From contig NZ_OY726397.1 in assembly GCF_963378095.1 (NCBI RefSeq), positions 4,960,001-5,024,000 on the forward strand: DNA of 64,000 bases, read 5' to 3'. Position 1 is the first letter of the stretch. Each line of letters begins with the position of its first letter. Below are positions 51,158 to 60,833 of this stretch, piece after piece. The stretch is from Mycolicibacterium sp. MU0053 (GTDB taxonomy: Bacteria; Actinomycetota; Actinomycetes; Mycobacteriales; Mycobacteriaceae). Position numbers and translations under genes: made by a program. The notes below the pieces were generated by a model. That model saw only the letters and a program-made list of their open reading frames with translations, was not told where the DNA came from and ran no database searches.

Positions 51158-52333
51158 TCAACGGGGTAGCCCCAACGCCCGCTCCGCTATCACGTTGCGC
51201 AGCACCTCGTTGGTCCCCCCGGCGATGGTGAAGGCGCGGGCGTACAGGAAGGCGTCCTGCCACCAACCCAGGTCGGGCACGAACGCGTCGCCCTCGACCC
51301 GGACACCGTCGGCACCCTGTAACTCGAGGCCGTATTCGTGCAGTGCCAGGTTGATCTCGCTGAACAGGATCTTCGACACCGGCGCGTCCGCGGCGTCGGC
51401 CGAGCCGTGCAGGGCCCGGCTGTCCCCGTACGCGGAGACCAACGAGTTGACATAGACGTCGGCGACGAATCCGCCGATGGCCTGGCGCACATCGTCGCGA
51501 TCGATCGCGGGATGTCCGTCGCGTGGGACGTCGGCCGCCAGTCGCGCCAACCGGTCCAACGCGCCGAACAGCGAGGCGCCGCTGCCCGCCGCGGATCGTT
51601 CGAGGACGAGGCTGGCGGTGGTCACCGCCCAGCCCTGGTTCACCTGCCCGATCACCTGGCTGACCGGAATGCGCACCTCGTCGAGGAAGACCTCGTTGAA
51701 GTCCGCGGTGCCGGTGATCTCCCGCAGGGGCCGAACCGTGACCCCGGGGGTGGTCATGTCCAGCGCGAACGCCGTGATCCCCGCATGCTTGGGGGCGTCG
51801 GGATCCGTGCGGGCCAGCAGGTATCCCCAGTCGGCATACTGACCGTTGGTGGTCCACACCTTCTGTCCGTCCACCACGAAGTGGTCGTCGGATCGGCGGG
51901 CCCGGGTCCGCAGTCCGGCCAGGTCACTGCCCGCATCGGGCTCGCTGAACAGCTGACACCAGATGTGCTGCCCGGAGCGGATGCGGGGCAGGAAATAGTC
52001 CTTCTGCGCGGCGGTTCCGGAAGCGATGATGGCCGCGGCCGCGAGCAGACCGCCACCGACCGGCCCGGGCGCGCCGACGCGGATCAGTTCGTCGTAGACG
52101 GCCGCCTCAAACAGCGGGTGGGGGTGGGCCAGGCCGCCGTATTCGACCGGCCAATGCACTCCCAGGAGCTGCTCCGAGAACAACTGCCGGGTCCATTTCC
52201 GCAGCGCCGGGACCTCGTCGGCCTCCGGTGCCCGGACGCCGGTGTGCCGGTTCCGGGGTGGCGCGTGTTGCGCCGCCAGCTCGCGGACCCGACGTCGCAC
52301 TTCGTCCAGTTCCGCGTCTTGTCCGAGTTGCAC
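51158..52333 (-). CDS. Acyl-CoA dehydrogenase (catalytic type, WCQLFSEP)
   Basis: About 391 residues. A TTG at 52360 is possible, but the GTG at 52333 (MQLGQDAELDEV) has GGGAGA upstream. The FAD/acyl block WCQLFSEPDAGSDLAG and DGQKVWTTNGQY is present, and the C-terminus has FTIAGGTNEVLRNVIAERALG. It matches the second half of the fused enzyme at 23.7-25.9 kb, including VRPLREITGTADFNEVFL. The divergently transcribed ACAD at 52455 matches the first half. The two may form an alpha2beta2 complex like steroid FadE pairs. First gene of the long mce operon. Confidence 0.92.
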   Translation of the reverse strand: MQLGQDAELDEVRRRVRELAAQHAPPRNRHTGVRAPEADEVPALRKWTRQLFSEQLLGVHWPVEYGGLAHPHPLFEAAVYDELIRVGAPGPVGGGLLAAAAIIASGTAAQKDYFLPRIRSGQHIWCQLFSEPDAGSDLAGLRTRARRSDDHFVVDGQKVWTTNGQYADWGYLLARTDPDAPKHAGITAFALDMTTPGVTVRPLREITGTADFNEVFLDEVRIPVSQVIGQVNQGWAVTTASLVLERSAAGSGASLFGALDRLARLAADVPRDGHPAIDRDDVRQAIGGFVADVYVNSLVSAYGDSRALHGSADAADAPVSKILFSEINLALHEYGLELQGADGVRVEGDAFVPDLGWWQDAFLYARAFTIAGGTNEVLRNVIAERALGLPR

Positions 52334-52376
52334 GAACCGTCTCCCAGCCGCTTGATCCAAACCAAATTGAGCTTAA

Positions 52377-52398
52377 TCAGTATCCTGTATGTTCGGGT
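52377..52398 (+). promoter_or_regulatory. AGTATCC-type motif between divergent ACAD genes
   Basis: TCAGTATCCTGTATGTTCGGGT lies in the 121-bp divergent region. It is closely similar to the motif at 34867-34887. TATCCT also fits a -10 box (TANNNT). Confidence 0.45.
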
Positions 52399-52454
52399 GA
52401 CGTTTGGCAATCCCCCAGAACTTCGTCAGTCGACTTTCAGCGAAGGAGCAGCAC

Positions 52455-53579
52455 GTGGACTTTGAGCCCACCGCCGAGCAGAAGGGCCTCGTCGATTCCA
52501 CCCGATCGCTCCTGACGGCCCAGGCGTCGCTCGAGCGGGCCCGCGATCTCATCGACGGTCCCGCCGGATTCGACGCCGAACTGTGGCGGCGCGGGGTCGA
52601 GCTCGGCTGGCCCGCCCTGGCGGTTCCGGAGGACGACGGCGGACTGGGTCAGCGGTCCATCGACCTGGCGCTGGTGGCGGTCGAGTTGGGCCGCAGCCTG
52701 GCAAGCACACCGTTCATCCCCACGGTGGTCGCCGCCGATGCGCTGACACGCTGCGATAGCGAGCGGAAAGCCAAACTGCTGCAGTCGATCTGCGAAGGCG
52801 CCCTGATCGCCTCCTGGGCGCATGCCGAGTACGGCCGGCCCTGGGGGGCCGCCGGCGTCACGACCGCTGCCCGCGCGCAGGACGGCGGCTATGTGCTGGA
52901 CGGGTCGAAGGTGTCCGTGCCCGACGCCGACAGCGCGCAGCTCCTCATCGTCGACGCCGTGCTGGACGGGGCACCGGCCCGGTTCCTGGTGCCCACCGAT
53001 TCCGCGGGCGTCCGGATCGACCGCCAGCAGACCCTCGATATCACCCGTAGCTATTGCGACGTGACGCTCGCCGACGTCGCCGTCGACGCCGCGGCCCTAC
53101 TGGCCCGCGGCGCAGCCGCCAGTAGGTCACTGGAGCGCACGATGCAGCTCGGCGCGGTCCTGACGTGCGCGGAACTTGTCGGCATCGGGCAACGACTGTT
53201 GGAGATGACCGTCACCTACGTGAAGGAACGCGAGCAGTTCGGTCGCCCGGTCGGCAGCTTCCAGGCCGTCAAACACAAGTGCGCCGACATGCGCATCTGG
53301 GTGCAGGCCAGCACCGCGGCGACGTACTTCGCCGCGCTGGCCCTGGACAGCGAGCACCACGACGCCGATCGTGCCACCAGCATCGCCAAGGCATACGTGT
53401 CCGACGCCATCAACCGGGTGGCGGGCCACGCGCTGCAGCTGCACGGCGGCATCGGCTTCACCTGGGAACACGATCTACATCTGTATATGCGGCGGGCCCG
53501 GGTCAACTCGGTGCTGTGCGGGGATGCCCGCCATCACCGCGAGCGACTCTGCGCGACGCTGGAAGACCAATTCGCCTGA
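52455..53579 (+). CDS. Acyl-CoA dehydrogenase (partner type)
   Basis: About 374 residues. The frame starts at 52404 with TTG, but the GTG at 52455 (MDFEPTAEQKGL) follows AAGGAG. It has REQFGRPVGSFQAVKHKCAD and HGGIGFTWEHDLHLYMRR, as in domain 1 of the fused enzyme, and a degenerate middle where SEP-type enzymes have FSEP (here WAHAEYGRPW). It may be the non-catalytic or FAD-sharing subunit of a heteromeric ACAD with the divergent gene. No obvious operon partner follows. Confidence 0.9.
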   Translation: MDFEPTAEQKGLVDSTRSLLTAQASLERARDLIDGPAGFDAELWRRGVELGWPALAVPEDDGGLGQRSIDLALVAVELGRSLASTPFIPTVVAADALTRCDSERKAKLLQSICEGALIASWAHAEYGRPWGAAGVTTAARAQDGGYVLDGSKVSVPDADSAQLLIVDAVLDGAPARFLVPTDSAGVRIDRQQTLDITRSYCDVTLADVAVDAAALLARGAAASRSLERTMQLGAVLTCAELVGIGQRLLEMTVTYVKEREQFGRPVGSFQAVKHKCADMRIWVQASTAATYFAALALDSEHHDADRATSIAKAYVSDAINRVAGHALQLHGGIGFTWEHDLHLYMRRARVNSVLCGDARHHRERLCATLEDQFA

Positions 53580-53651
53580 CCGGCGGCTCGGCGAAAGACG
53601 CAGTTACACAGACTGAAACCTGGAATTCGGTCGGCGCGCGTGTTTAACTAT

Positions 53652-53669
53652 CAACCAATTGATTGATTA
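53652..53669. promoter_or_regulatory. AATCAATC-type operator before the NTF2-like gene
   Basis: CAACCAATTGATTGATT (53652-53668) has the reverse complement AATCAATCAATTGGTTG, sharing AATCAATC and the following spacing with two sites around 56601-56709. Control by the TetR at 55702-56442 is inferred. The remaining 133-bp gap shows nothing else clear. Confidence 0.6.
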
Positions 53670-53712
53670 TTGCCCCCGATCTGCCGCCGGGCGATCCGAC
53701 CTCGGAGACCAC

Positions 53713-54213
53713 ATGACGAAGACCCTCGAGCAGCGCGTCGCCCTGATCGAAGACCGGGAGGCGATCGCGGCACTCCAGTTCCGGTACATCAACCTCAACG
53801 ACGGCGGCTGGGGGCAACCCACCCATCGCGACCCGGACGCGGTGGCTGACCTGTTCACCGAAGACGGCGAGTGGATCGGCCCGCTCGAGACGATGCGCGC
53901 AGTGGGGCGCATCGAGATCGCGGAACTGTTCCAGCAGTTTCAAGCGATCCCGTTCATCATTCACAACGTGATGAACCAGCTGATCGAGGTCGATGGTGAC
54001 CGGGCACGCGCCGAATGGCATGCCATCGTGGCGAGTACGTTCCCTGGTGGTCAGGCGTTCTGGACGTTGGGGCGCTACCACAACCGATACCTCCGAACGG
54101 CGGACGGCTGGAGGTACACCTCGATGTCCTTCGAGACTGCGGCCGCGTCTCCCTACGAAAAGGGTTGGGGAGTCGAGCAATTCATGGGAGCAGAGGCTAG
54201 CGTGGTGGATTAG
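53713..54213 (+). CDS. NTF2/SnoaL-like protein
   Basis: A 166-residue cone-fold protein. The frame is open to 53659, but ATG 53713 has CGGAGACC just upstream. IEDREAIAALQFRYINLND begins the helix set, and the segment DPDAVADLFTEDGEWIG is the typical acidic pocket edge. Such proteins are isomerases, dehydratases or epoxide hydrolases of steroid and polyketide type, or binders. Expression probably depends on the TetR of this region because a matching operator precedes it. No second gene follows on this strand. Confidence 0.85.
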   Translation: MTKTLEQRVALIEDREAIAALQFRYINLNDGGWGQPTHRDPDAVADLFTEDGEWIGPLETMRAVGRIEIAELFQQFQAIPFIIHNVMNQLIEVDGDRARAEWHAIVASTFPGGQAFWTLGRYHNRYLRTADGWRYTSMSFETAAASPYEKGWGVEQFMGAEASVVD

Positions 54214-54232
54214 GACCCAGCGACATCACGGC

Positions 54233-55219
54233 TCACATGCCGGTGATGCCCTGCTCCTTGAAGAACACCGCCGCCTTGCGGATGGAGTCCTCCACCGGTT
54301 GGGGCTTCCAGCCCAGCTCCCGCTGCGCCTTGCCGGTGTCCAGCGGCGCCATGACATCGGCCATCCGAAGAGCGACGGTGGAGAACTTCATCTCTCGGCG
54401 CAGGACCCGCCCGACGAGATCGCTCCCACGTGCCACGGCGTAGACCGCAGGCATGGGCAGCCCGAACGTCGGTAGCCGTACGCCGGCCGCTTCGGCCGCC
54501 AGGGTGTGCATCTCGCGCTGGCTGACCCAGCGGTCCGAAATGATGTACCGCTCACCGACTCGACCATGTTGGGCGGCCAGCAGCATCGCCGAGGCCGCAT
54601 CCTCGATTCCGACTATCTCCATCGAGTTCTTGAAGTGGAACGGGAACCGCCCGGCGGCAACCAGTGCCAGCAGCGAACCGTGGGGCGTGGGCTGCCAGTC
54701 GCGCGGCCCGTATGTGGTGGAGATGCACAGCGCGACGGCCGGCAGCGCCTTCTCCCGAACGTATTCCAGCACCAGGTTCTCAGCCGCCACCCGGGACTGC
54801 ACGTAGGGTCCACCGTCGTGCCAGTCGAATGGGTCATCCTCGGTCACTGGAGTGCCGGCGCCGACCGCCAGTGTGGCTACCGTGCTGGTGAATACGAACT
54901 TCCGTAGGTCCGCTGCGGAGGCCACCTCGAGGACGTTGCGCAGTCCCTCGACGTTGGTGCGAAACAGTGGCGCTGGATCGCGCAGCCAGGCTCGGGCATC
55001 AACCACGCAGTAATATACGACATCACAGTCGGCCATCGCGGCCCGAAGTGCTTCCGTATCGAACACATCGCCGTAGACGCGTTCCACCGCGAGATCATCA
55101 ATCCCCTTGGTGGAACTGGTCTTTCGAACCATGACCCGGACATCGTCACCACCGTTCACGAGTTGGCGGGTGACGTGGGAGCCGAGGAATCCGCTGGCCC
55201 CGATAACTAGTTTCTTCAT
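54233..55219 (-). CDS. Extended SDR (3-beta-HSD / epimerase-like) with YxxxR
   Basis: A 328-residue NAD(P)-binding protein. The ATG at 55219 (MKKLVIGASGFLGSH) is 4 nt after the stop of the NTF2 gene; the frame is open to 55249. GASGFLGSHV is the Rossmann loop, FTSTVATLAVG holds the catalytic Ser/Thr, and PYVQSRVAAENL is the YxxxK position with Arg in place of Lys. That substitution may reduce or change activity. The C-terminus PLDTGKAQRELGWKPQP is typical of steroid dehydrogenase/isomerase and epimerase enzymes. Coupled to the NTF2 and TetR genes. Confidence 0.88.
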   Translation of the reverse strand: MKKLVIGASGFLGSHVTRQLVNGGDDVRVMVRKTSSTKGIDDLAVERVYGDVFDTEALRAAMADCDVVYYCVVDARAWLRDPAPLFRTNVEGLRNVLEVASAADLRKFVFTSTVATLAVGAGTPVTEDDPFDWHDGGPYVQSRVAAENLVLEYVREKALPAVALCISTTYGPRDWQPTPHGSLLALVAAGRFPFHFKNSMEIVGIEDAASAMLLAAQHGRVGERYIISDRWVSQREMHTLAAEAAGVRLPTFGLPMPAVYAVARGSDLVGRVLRREMKFSTVALRMADVMAPLDTGKAQRELGWKPQPVEDSIRKAAVFFKEQGITGM

Positions 55220-55223
55220 GCTT

Positions 55224-55667
55224 TCAGCCCCCAGGCGTGTCGTCGGCACTCAGCGGGTTGACGAACCACTGGTTCTCTTCACGCAGATCGCGGCTGAGCC
55301 AACCGGACTCGGCCCGGACGAGTTGGTGGTGGTAGTAGCCGCCGCAATAACTCAGGTCGGTTTTGCCAGGCAGCTGCATCGGGTTGAAGAACATCGCCCG
55401 TACCTGTGCACTGTCACCGGATACCGTGATTTCGATGTTGGTGATGTAGTGCTGCTTCATGGGCAGGAAGGACATCGAGACCTTGAGCCAATCGGCCACC
55501 TCATCGCGGGTCCCCGCGATCCCACCTGCGGAGCTGTAATCGACTCGCGCATCGGGGGTGAACAAGGAGCGCCACAGATCCCAATCTTCGGTGTCCACGG
55601 CGCGGGCGTACCGAAAGAGCAGCGCCCTGATCTCGGACTCGTCTCCGATGCGCTGGATATCCATCAC
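55224..55667 (-). CDS. NTF2/SnoaL-like protein
   Basis: A 147-residue cone-fold protein starting MMDIQRIGDESEIRALLFRY. VDTEDWDLWRSLFTPDARVDY is the typical SnoaL/bile-acid dehydratase-like segment with Asp/Trp, and MKQHYITNIEITV gives the conserved His after strand 2. Relatives catalyse dehydration (BaiE-like) or isomerisation of cyclic substrates. It sits 4 nt before the extended SDR gene, 34 nt after the TetR gene, in one minus-strand operon. Confidence 0.85.
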   Translation of the reverse strand: MMDIQRIGDESEIRALLFRYARAVDTEDWDLWRSLFTPDARVDYSSAGGIAGTRDEVADWLKVSMSFLPMKQHYITNIEITVSGDSAQVRAMFFNPMQLPGKTDLSYCGGYYHHQLVRAESGWLSRDLREENQWFVNPLSADDTPGG

Positions 55668-55701
55668 AGCCCCCCGCCCGGGAGCCCGAGCCGCGGCGAG
55701 G

Positions 55702-56442
55702 TCAGCCGGTGCGACGCGTGGCGGCCGGCTTCTTGGCGGTGGACTTTTTGGCCACCGGCTTCCTGCTCATGGCTTTCTTGGTCGGCGAGGCCTTGTCGGT
55801 GGCCTTCCGAGGCACCGCGCCCGATACCAGTTGGCCCTGGATGAGCAGTTTGAGCGCACGGATGGTGGCGTGGAAGTCGGCCGCCGGGGCCACCGCCGCA
55901 TGCTCGGTGAGCCCCCTGATCACCGTGTAAATTGCGTTCGTGGCACTCGCCACGTCCGTTCCAGGCGACAACGTCCCCTCGCGCTTGGCCTGCTTGATGA
56001 TGTCCTCGGCGAGGGTGTGCAGTGTGGTGGTCATGGTGACGGCATCGCTGTTGATCACGTCGACTCGAAGGGAACTCTCCGCCCGGATTGCCCGGTCGAA
56101 CGCCGCGACGTACGGGAACTCGTTCATCACCGCATCGCATTCGTCGAGCACTGCCAGCAGTTTCGCCAGCGCGTGCCCTTCTCGACCAGCAACCTCGGCC
56201 AACCGCGGCACCGTCATCTCCGCGTATTCGGCGACGGTTTCCTTGACGAGTTCGGCCTTGTTCGGAAAGTAGTGGTACAAGCTGCCACTGGTCATCTCGG
56301 CCATCCGGGCGATTTCCCGGATCGTGGCACGCGAGTAGCCGACTTCGGCCACGCAGCGCATGGTGGCCTCGATGATGCGGCGCCGGGTCTCCTCGCCGTT
56401 CGAGCCGGCGGGGCGCCCGAGCATCGGCGAGATGGACGCCAT
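55702..56442 (-). CDS. TetR family regulator with histone-like basic tail
   Basis: A 246-residue regulator. The HTH region is ATIREIARMAEMTSGSLYHYFPNKAELVK (read in parts, about 39-67), with the classic SLYHYFPNK. The ligand domain follows to about 205. Beyond residue about 212 the protein carries a Lys/Ala/Pro tail: KATDKASPTKKAMSRKPVA then KKSTAKKPAATRRTG, resembling the C-terminal tails of mycobacterial HupB and histone H1. Two AATCAATC-type sites lie just upstream, one before the NTF2 gene, so autoregulation and control of the neighbouring ligase are probable. Confidence 0.9.
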   Translation of the reverse strand: MASISPMLGRPAGSNGEETRRRIIEATMRCVAEVGYSRATIREIARMAEMTSGSLYHYFPNKAELVKETVAEYAEMTVPRLAEVAGREGHALAKLLAVLDECDAVMNEFPYVAAFDRAIRAESSLRVDVINSDAVTMTTTLHTLAEDIIKQAKREGTLSPGTDVASATNAIYTVIRGLTEHAAVAPAADFHATIRALKLLIQGQLVSGAVPRKATDKASPTKKAMSRKPVAKKSTAKKPAATRRTG

Positions 56443-56600
56443 CTTTCCTCGTCAATCGCTCTACTAGTGCCAAGACGTACTCTCCTAGCTTCTCATGTCC
56501 GACGTGGTTACCGATACGGCTCCCACCCGGCGGGGCGCACCCTCGGCCCGGCTCCGGTCCCCGGCCGCCGCTTCCGGCGCGGCCGAGGTGCAAGTGTCTT

Positions 56601-56624
56601 AATCAATCGCTTGATCGATTGATT
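56601..56624. promoter_or_regulatory. TetR operator (perfect palindrome)
   Basis: AATCAATCG-CTTGAT-CGATTGATT: perfect 9-bp arms around 6 nt, in the 329-bp region between the divergent TetR and ligase genes. Size and place fit a TetR operator. Confidence 0.8.
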
Positions 56625-56688
56625 GCTCACCGTATGGCGCAGCGCACTCTGCGTCAAGAGTGTGATCACAACCTCACGATGTGATACA

Positions 56689-56709
56689 AATCAATCAACC
56701 GATCAATTG
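56689..56709. promoter_or_regulatory. Second TetR-type operator
   Basis: AATCAATCAACCGATCAATTG repeats the AATCAATC half of the palindrome about 88 bp away, 63 bp before the ligase start. The remaining part of the 329-bp gap (56443-56600) shows no other clear signal. Confidence 0.65.
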
Positions 56710-56771
56710 CTGGCCATGCCGGGCGGGTAGACCTCAGATCTCGGTGCCACCGAAACGAATGGACCAGGGCT

Positions 56772-58307
<1,536 letters not shown>

Positions 58308-58626
58308 GCCTTTCGAACGGCAGCAACCCCAGACCTGTTCTGCTGCTTTTCTTTAAGTGATCTAACAACGTGTTGCACTTTGCGTGAAGCAATCCCGTTT
58401 TCCGCCGGGCGCGGACTGCAGCAAAACGCTATACAGTCGTACAATGTCGCTGTACTATCGTACAGTCAGACTGGGCCCGCGCCGGCCGAGGCGATCCGCG
58501 TCTACGCCGCGCTCCAGCGTCTTGGTGTTCGCGAGGAGCCGCAATGATCGACCGCACCGGCCGCTGTCAAGCAGCGCTCCCTGCACGCCTGGCGGCCGAA
58601 CCCCTCGATGACCAGGAGATGCGTCG
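58308..58626. promoter_or_regulatory. Intergenic region before the second mce operon
   Basis: A 319-bp gap without a convincing gene. CTGTAC-TATC-GTACAG (58450-58465) is a perfect palindrome. GTACA is repeated at 58439-58443 and 58460-58464, 21 bp apart (two helical turns). A match to the KstR consensus with one mismatch, AACAACGTGTTGCA, is at 58364-58377. These are candidate operators for the mce genes; the rest is unremarkable. Confidence 0.55.
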
Positions 58627-59811
58627 TTGAGGAAGATGCATCGCTTCCTGACCGGCCTGGTGATGGTGGTCGCACTAGGCGCGGTCATTGCCGTGGCGGC
58701 CGGCCTGTTTCAGGGGAAATTCACCCGCACCGTCCCGCTCACCGTGGTGTCCCAGCGGGCAGGCCTGGTGATGAACCCGAACGCCAAGGTGACCCTGCTT
58801 GGCGTCCAGATCGGCACGGTCGCCTCCATCACCGCGAGTCCTGACGGAAACGCCCTGGTGCACTTGCGAATAGAGCCCCGACGTCTCGAACAGATCCCGG
58901 CCAATGTGCGGGTCGTCATCGCCTCCCCCACCGTTTTCGGAGCCAAGTCGGTGGATTTGGTGCCGCCCGTCGCTCCCTCATCGCAGAAGCTGAGTGCGGG
59001 CCAGGTGCTTCACGCCGGCCAGGTCACGGTCGAGATCAACACCGTGTTCGAAGAATTGCGATCTGTGCTGTCGCGAGTTCAGCCCGACAAGTTGGACGCC
59101 ACGCTGCATGCAATATCCGGTGGCCTTGACGGTCGCGGCGACATGCTGGGACAAACGCTGAGCACGTGGGGCCGTTTCCTGACCGAGCTCGAACCGAGCC
59201 TGCCCGACCTGTCCCGCGATTTCGAGATTGCGCCCGAGGTGCTGGGCGCTTACGCCGACTCGGCCCCGGGCCTGATGAGGATCGCCGACGATGCCACCTC
59301 CATCAGCAAGACGCTGGTCGCCATGGAGCACGACCTGGATCGCATGCTCGTCAGCGCGATCGGCCTGGCTGAAATCGGAACCGAAGTGGTCCAGGCCAAC
59401 CGAGACCCGCTGACCGACACACTGAGGCTGTTGGTCCCCACTACCGACCTGACCCATCGCTATCACGAGGCATTGACCTGCGCGCTGGCGGGTTTGGACA
59501 ATCTTGCGCAGTTGCCGGCATCGCCGAAACCGGGCGTTGTCGTGACCACCGGCTTCATGCTGGGACTCGAGCGGTACCGCTATCCCGCGAACCTTCCCAA
59601 AGTGGCCGCACGCGGCGGGCCGCAGTGCCACGGGTTGCCCGACGTCCCCTTCGACACCCGCCCACCCTTTGTGGTGGCGGACATCGGCGCAAACCCGGTC
59701 CAGTACGGCAACCACGGCATCCTGTTGAACTCCGATGCCCTCAAACAGATGCTGTTCGGCCCCATCGGTGGACCGACCCGAAACTCTGCGCAGATCGGCG
59801 AACCCGGATGA
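58627..59811 (+). CDS. mceA: MceA-type MlaD domain protein (second locus)
   Basis: A 394-residue Mce protein with TTG start (MRKMHRFLTG) 8 nt after AGGAG; ATG 58636 is a weaker alternative. TM helix LVMVVALGAVIAVAAGLF, MlaD domain (about 35-120) with RAGLVMNPNAKVTLLGVQIG, and a C-terminus with LPKVAARGGPQCHGLP and ADIGANPVQYGNHGILLNSD that I recognise as typical of MceA. No yrbE genes precede it. It overlaps mceB by ATGA. Confidence 0.92.
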   Translation: MRKMHRFLTGLVMVVALGAVIAVAAGLFQGKFTRTVPLTVVSQRAGLVMNPNAKVTLLGVQIGTVASITASPDGNALVHLRIEPRRLEQIPANVRVVIASPTVFGAKSVDLVPPVAPSSQKLSAGQVLHAGQVTVEINTVFEELRSVLSRVQPDKLDATLHAISGGLDGRGDMLGQTLSTWGRFLTELEPSLPDLSRDFEIAPEVLGAYADSAPGLMRIADDATSISKTLVAMEHDLDRMLVSAIGLAEIGTEVVQANRDPLTDTLRLLVPTTDLTHRYHEALTCALAGLDNLAQLPASPKPGVVVTTGFMLGLERYRYPANLPKVAARGGPQCHGLPDVPFDTRPPFVVADIGANPVQYGNHGILLNSDALKQMLFGPIGGPTRNSAQIGEPG

Positions 59812-60833
59812 CACGTTCTTCCAGAGCCGGGTTGAAGTTCGGCGCTTTCGCGACGGTAGCCCTGGTACTCACCGCGTTGTTGATCGCCGTCTTCGGTCAG
59901 TACCGGATGGGCGCGAGCATCGCCTACGGGGCAGTGTTCACCGACGCGTCGGGCCTGAAGACCGGAGACTCGGTGCGCGCGGCCGGCCTTCGGGTCGGCA
60001 CGGTGACCAACCTGGCCATGCAAGCCGACAACACCGTCCTGGTGGAGTTCGACACCGACCGCGAGGTGGTACTCACCGGGCAGAGTACGGCTGCGGTGCG
60101 CTACCTCAATCTGGTCGGTGACCGCTATCTCGAAGTGCTCGACGCGCCGGGCCCGCTTGCTCCCATGCCTGCCGGATCACGAATCCCGTTGCAGCGGACC
60201 ACCCCGGCGCTGGATCTCGATCAGTTGCTCGGCGGGCTCAGACCCGTCATTCGGGGCCTCGATCCGCGCGAGGTCAACGCCTTGACCGCATCCCTGGTGC
60301 AGGTGTTCCAAGGCCAAGGGGGGACGCTGGAATCGGTGCTGTCCCGCAGTGCCGTATTCTCCGATGAACTGGCCGACAGCAGCGAGACCGTCGAACTCCT
60401 GATCGACAGTCTCAATTCAGTGATGGCAACGCTCCGGACCGACGGCGACGCGCTTGGACAGGCGGTGGACCGCTTCCAGCGGCTCGTCTCCGGGCTCGCT
60501 CAAGATCGCGATCCCATCGGCGCGGCCATCGACTCGCTGAGCACTGGCACCGCTGCGATCGCGGACCTGCTCGGTGGTGTCCGCCCTCCGCTCGCGGAGA
60601 CAGTGGCGCAGCTCGAACGAGTGGCACCGCTGCTCGAACAGGACAAAGGCCGACTCGACGCCGCGCTGACCAAGGCGCCGGAGAACTACCGCAAACTGGG
60701 CCGACTCGGCGCCTACGGCAGTTGGCTCAACTACTACATCTGCGAACTCTCCTTCCGTGTAAGCGATCTGGAGGGTCGAACCGTCGTGATCCCGTGGACC
60801 AAGCAAGACAGCGGAAGGTGTAGCGAACCCTGA
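59808..60833 (+). CDS. mceB: MceB-type MlaD domain protein (second locus)
   Basis: A 341-residue Mce protein. TM helix GAFATVALVLTALLIAVFG, MlaD domain with DASGLKTGDSVRAAGLRVG (about 42-60) and YLNLVGDRYLEVLD, then a helical domain; C-terminal Cys residues lie in YYICELSFRV and GRCSEP. ATGA overlap with mceA and 1-base TGATG overlap with mceC. Confidence 0.92.
   Translation: MTRSSRAGLKFGAFATVALVLTALLIAVFGQYRMGASIAYGAVFTDASGLKTGDSVRAAGLRVGTVTNLAMQADNTVLVEFDTDREVVLTGQSTAAVRYLNLVGDRYLEVLDAPGPLAPMPAGSRIPLQRTTPALDLDQLLGGLRPVIRGLDPREVNALTASLVQVFQGQGGTLESVLSRSAVFSDELADSSETVELLIDSLNSVMATLRTDGDALGQAVDRFQRLVSGLAQDRDPIGAAIDSLSTGTAAIADLLGGVRPPLAETVAQLERVAPLLEQDKGRLDAALTKAPENYRKLGRLGAYGSWLNYYICELSFRVSDLEGRTVVIPWTKQDSGRCSEP

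Noticed and set aside
58384..58611. 75-residue frame before the second mce operon
   Set aside because: No ribosome site, Arg/Pro/Ser-rich, and it spans the operator-like GTACA repeats.
58619..58630. Three-codon minicistron (ATG CGT CGT TGA) overlapping the mceA TTG start
   Set aside because: AGGAG touches its ATG with no spacing, so initiation there is unlikely; the same AGGAG fits TTG 58627.
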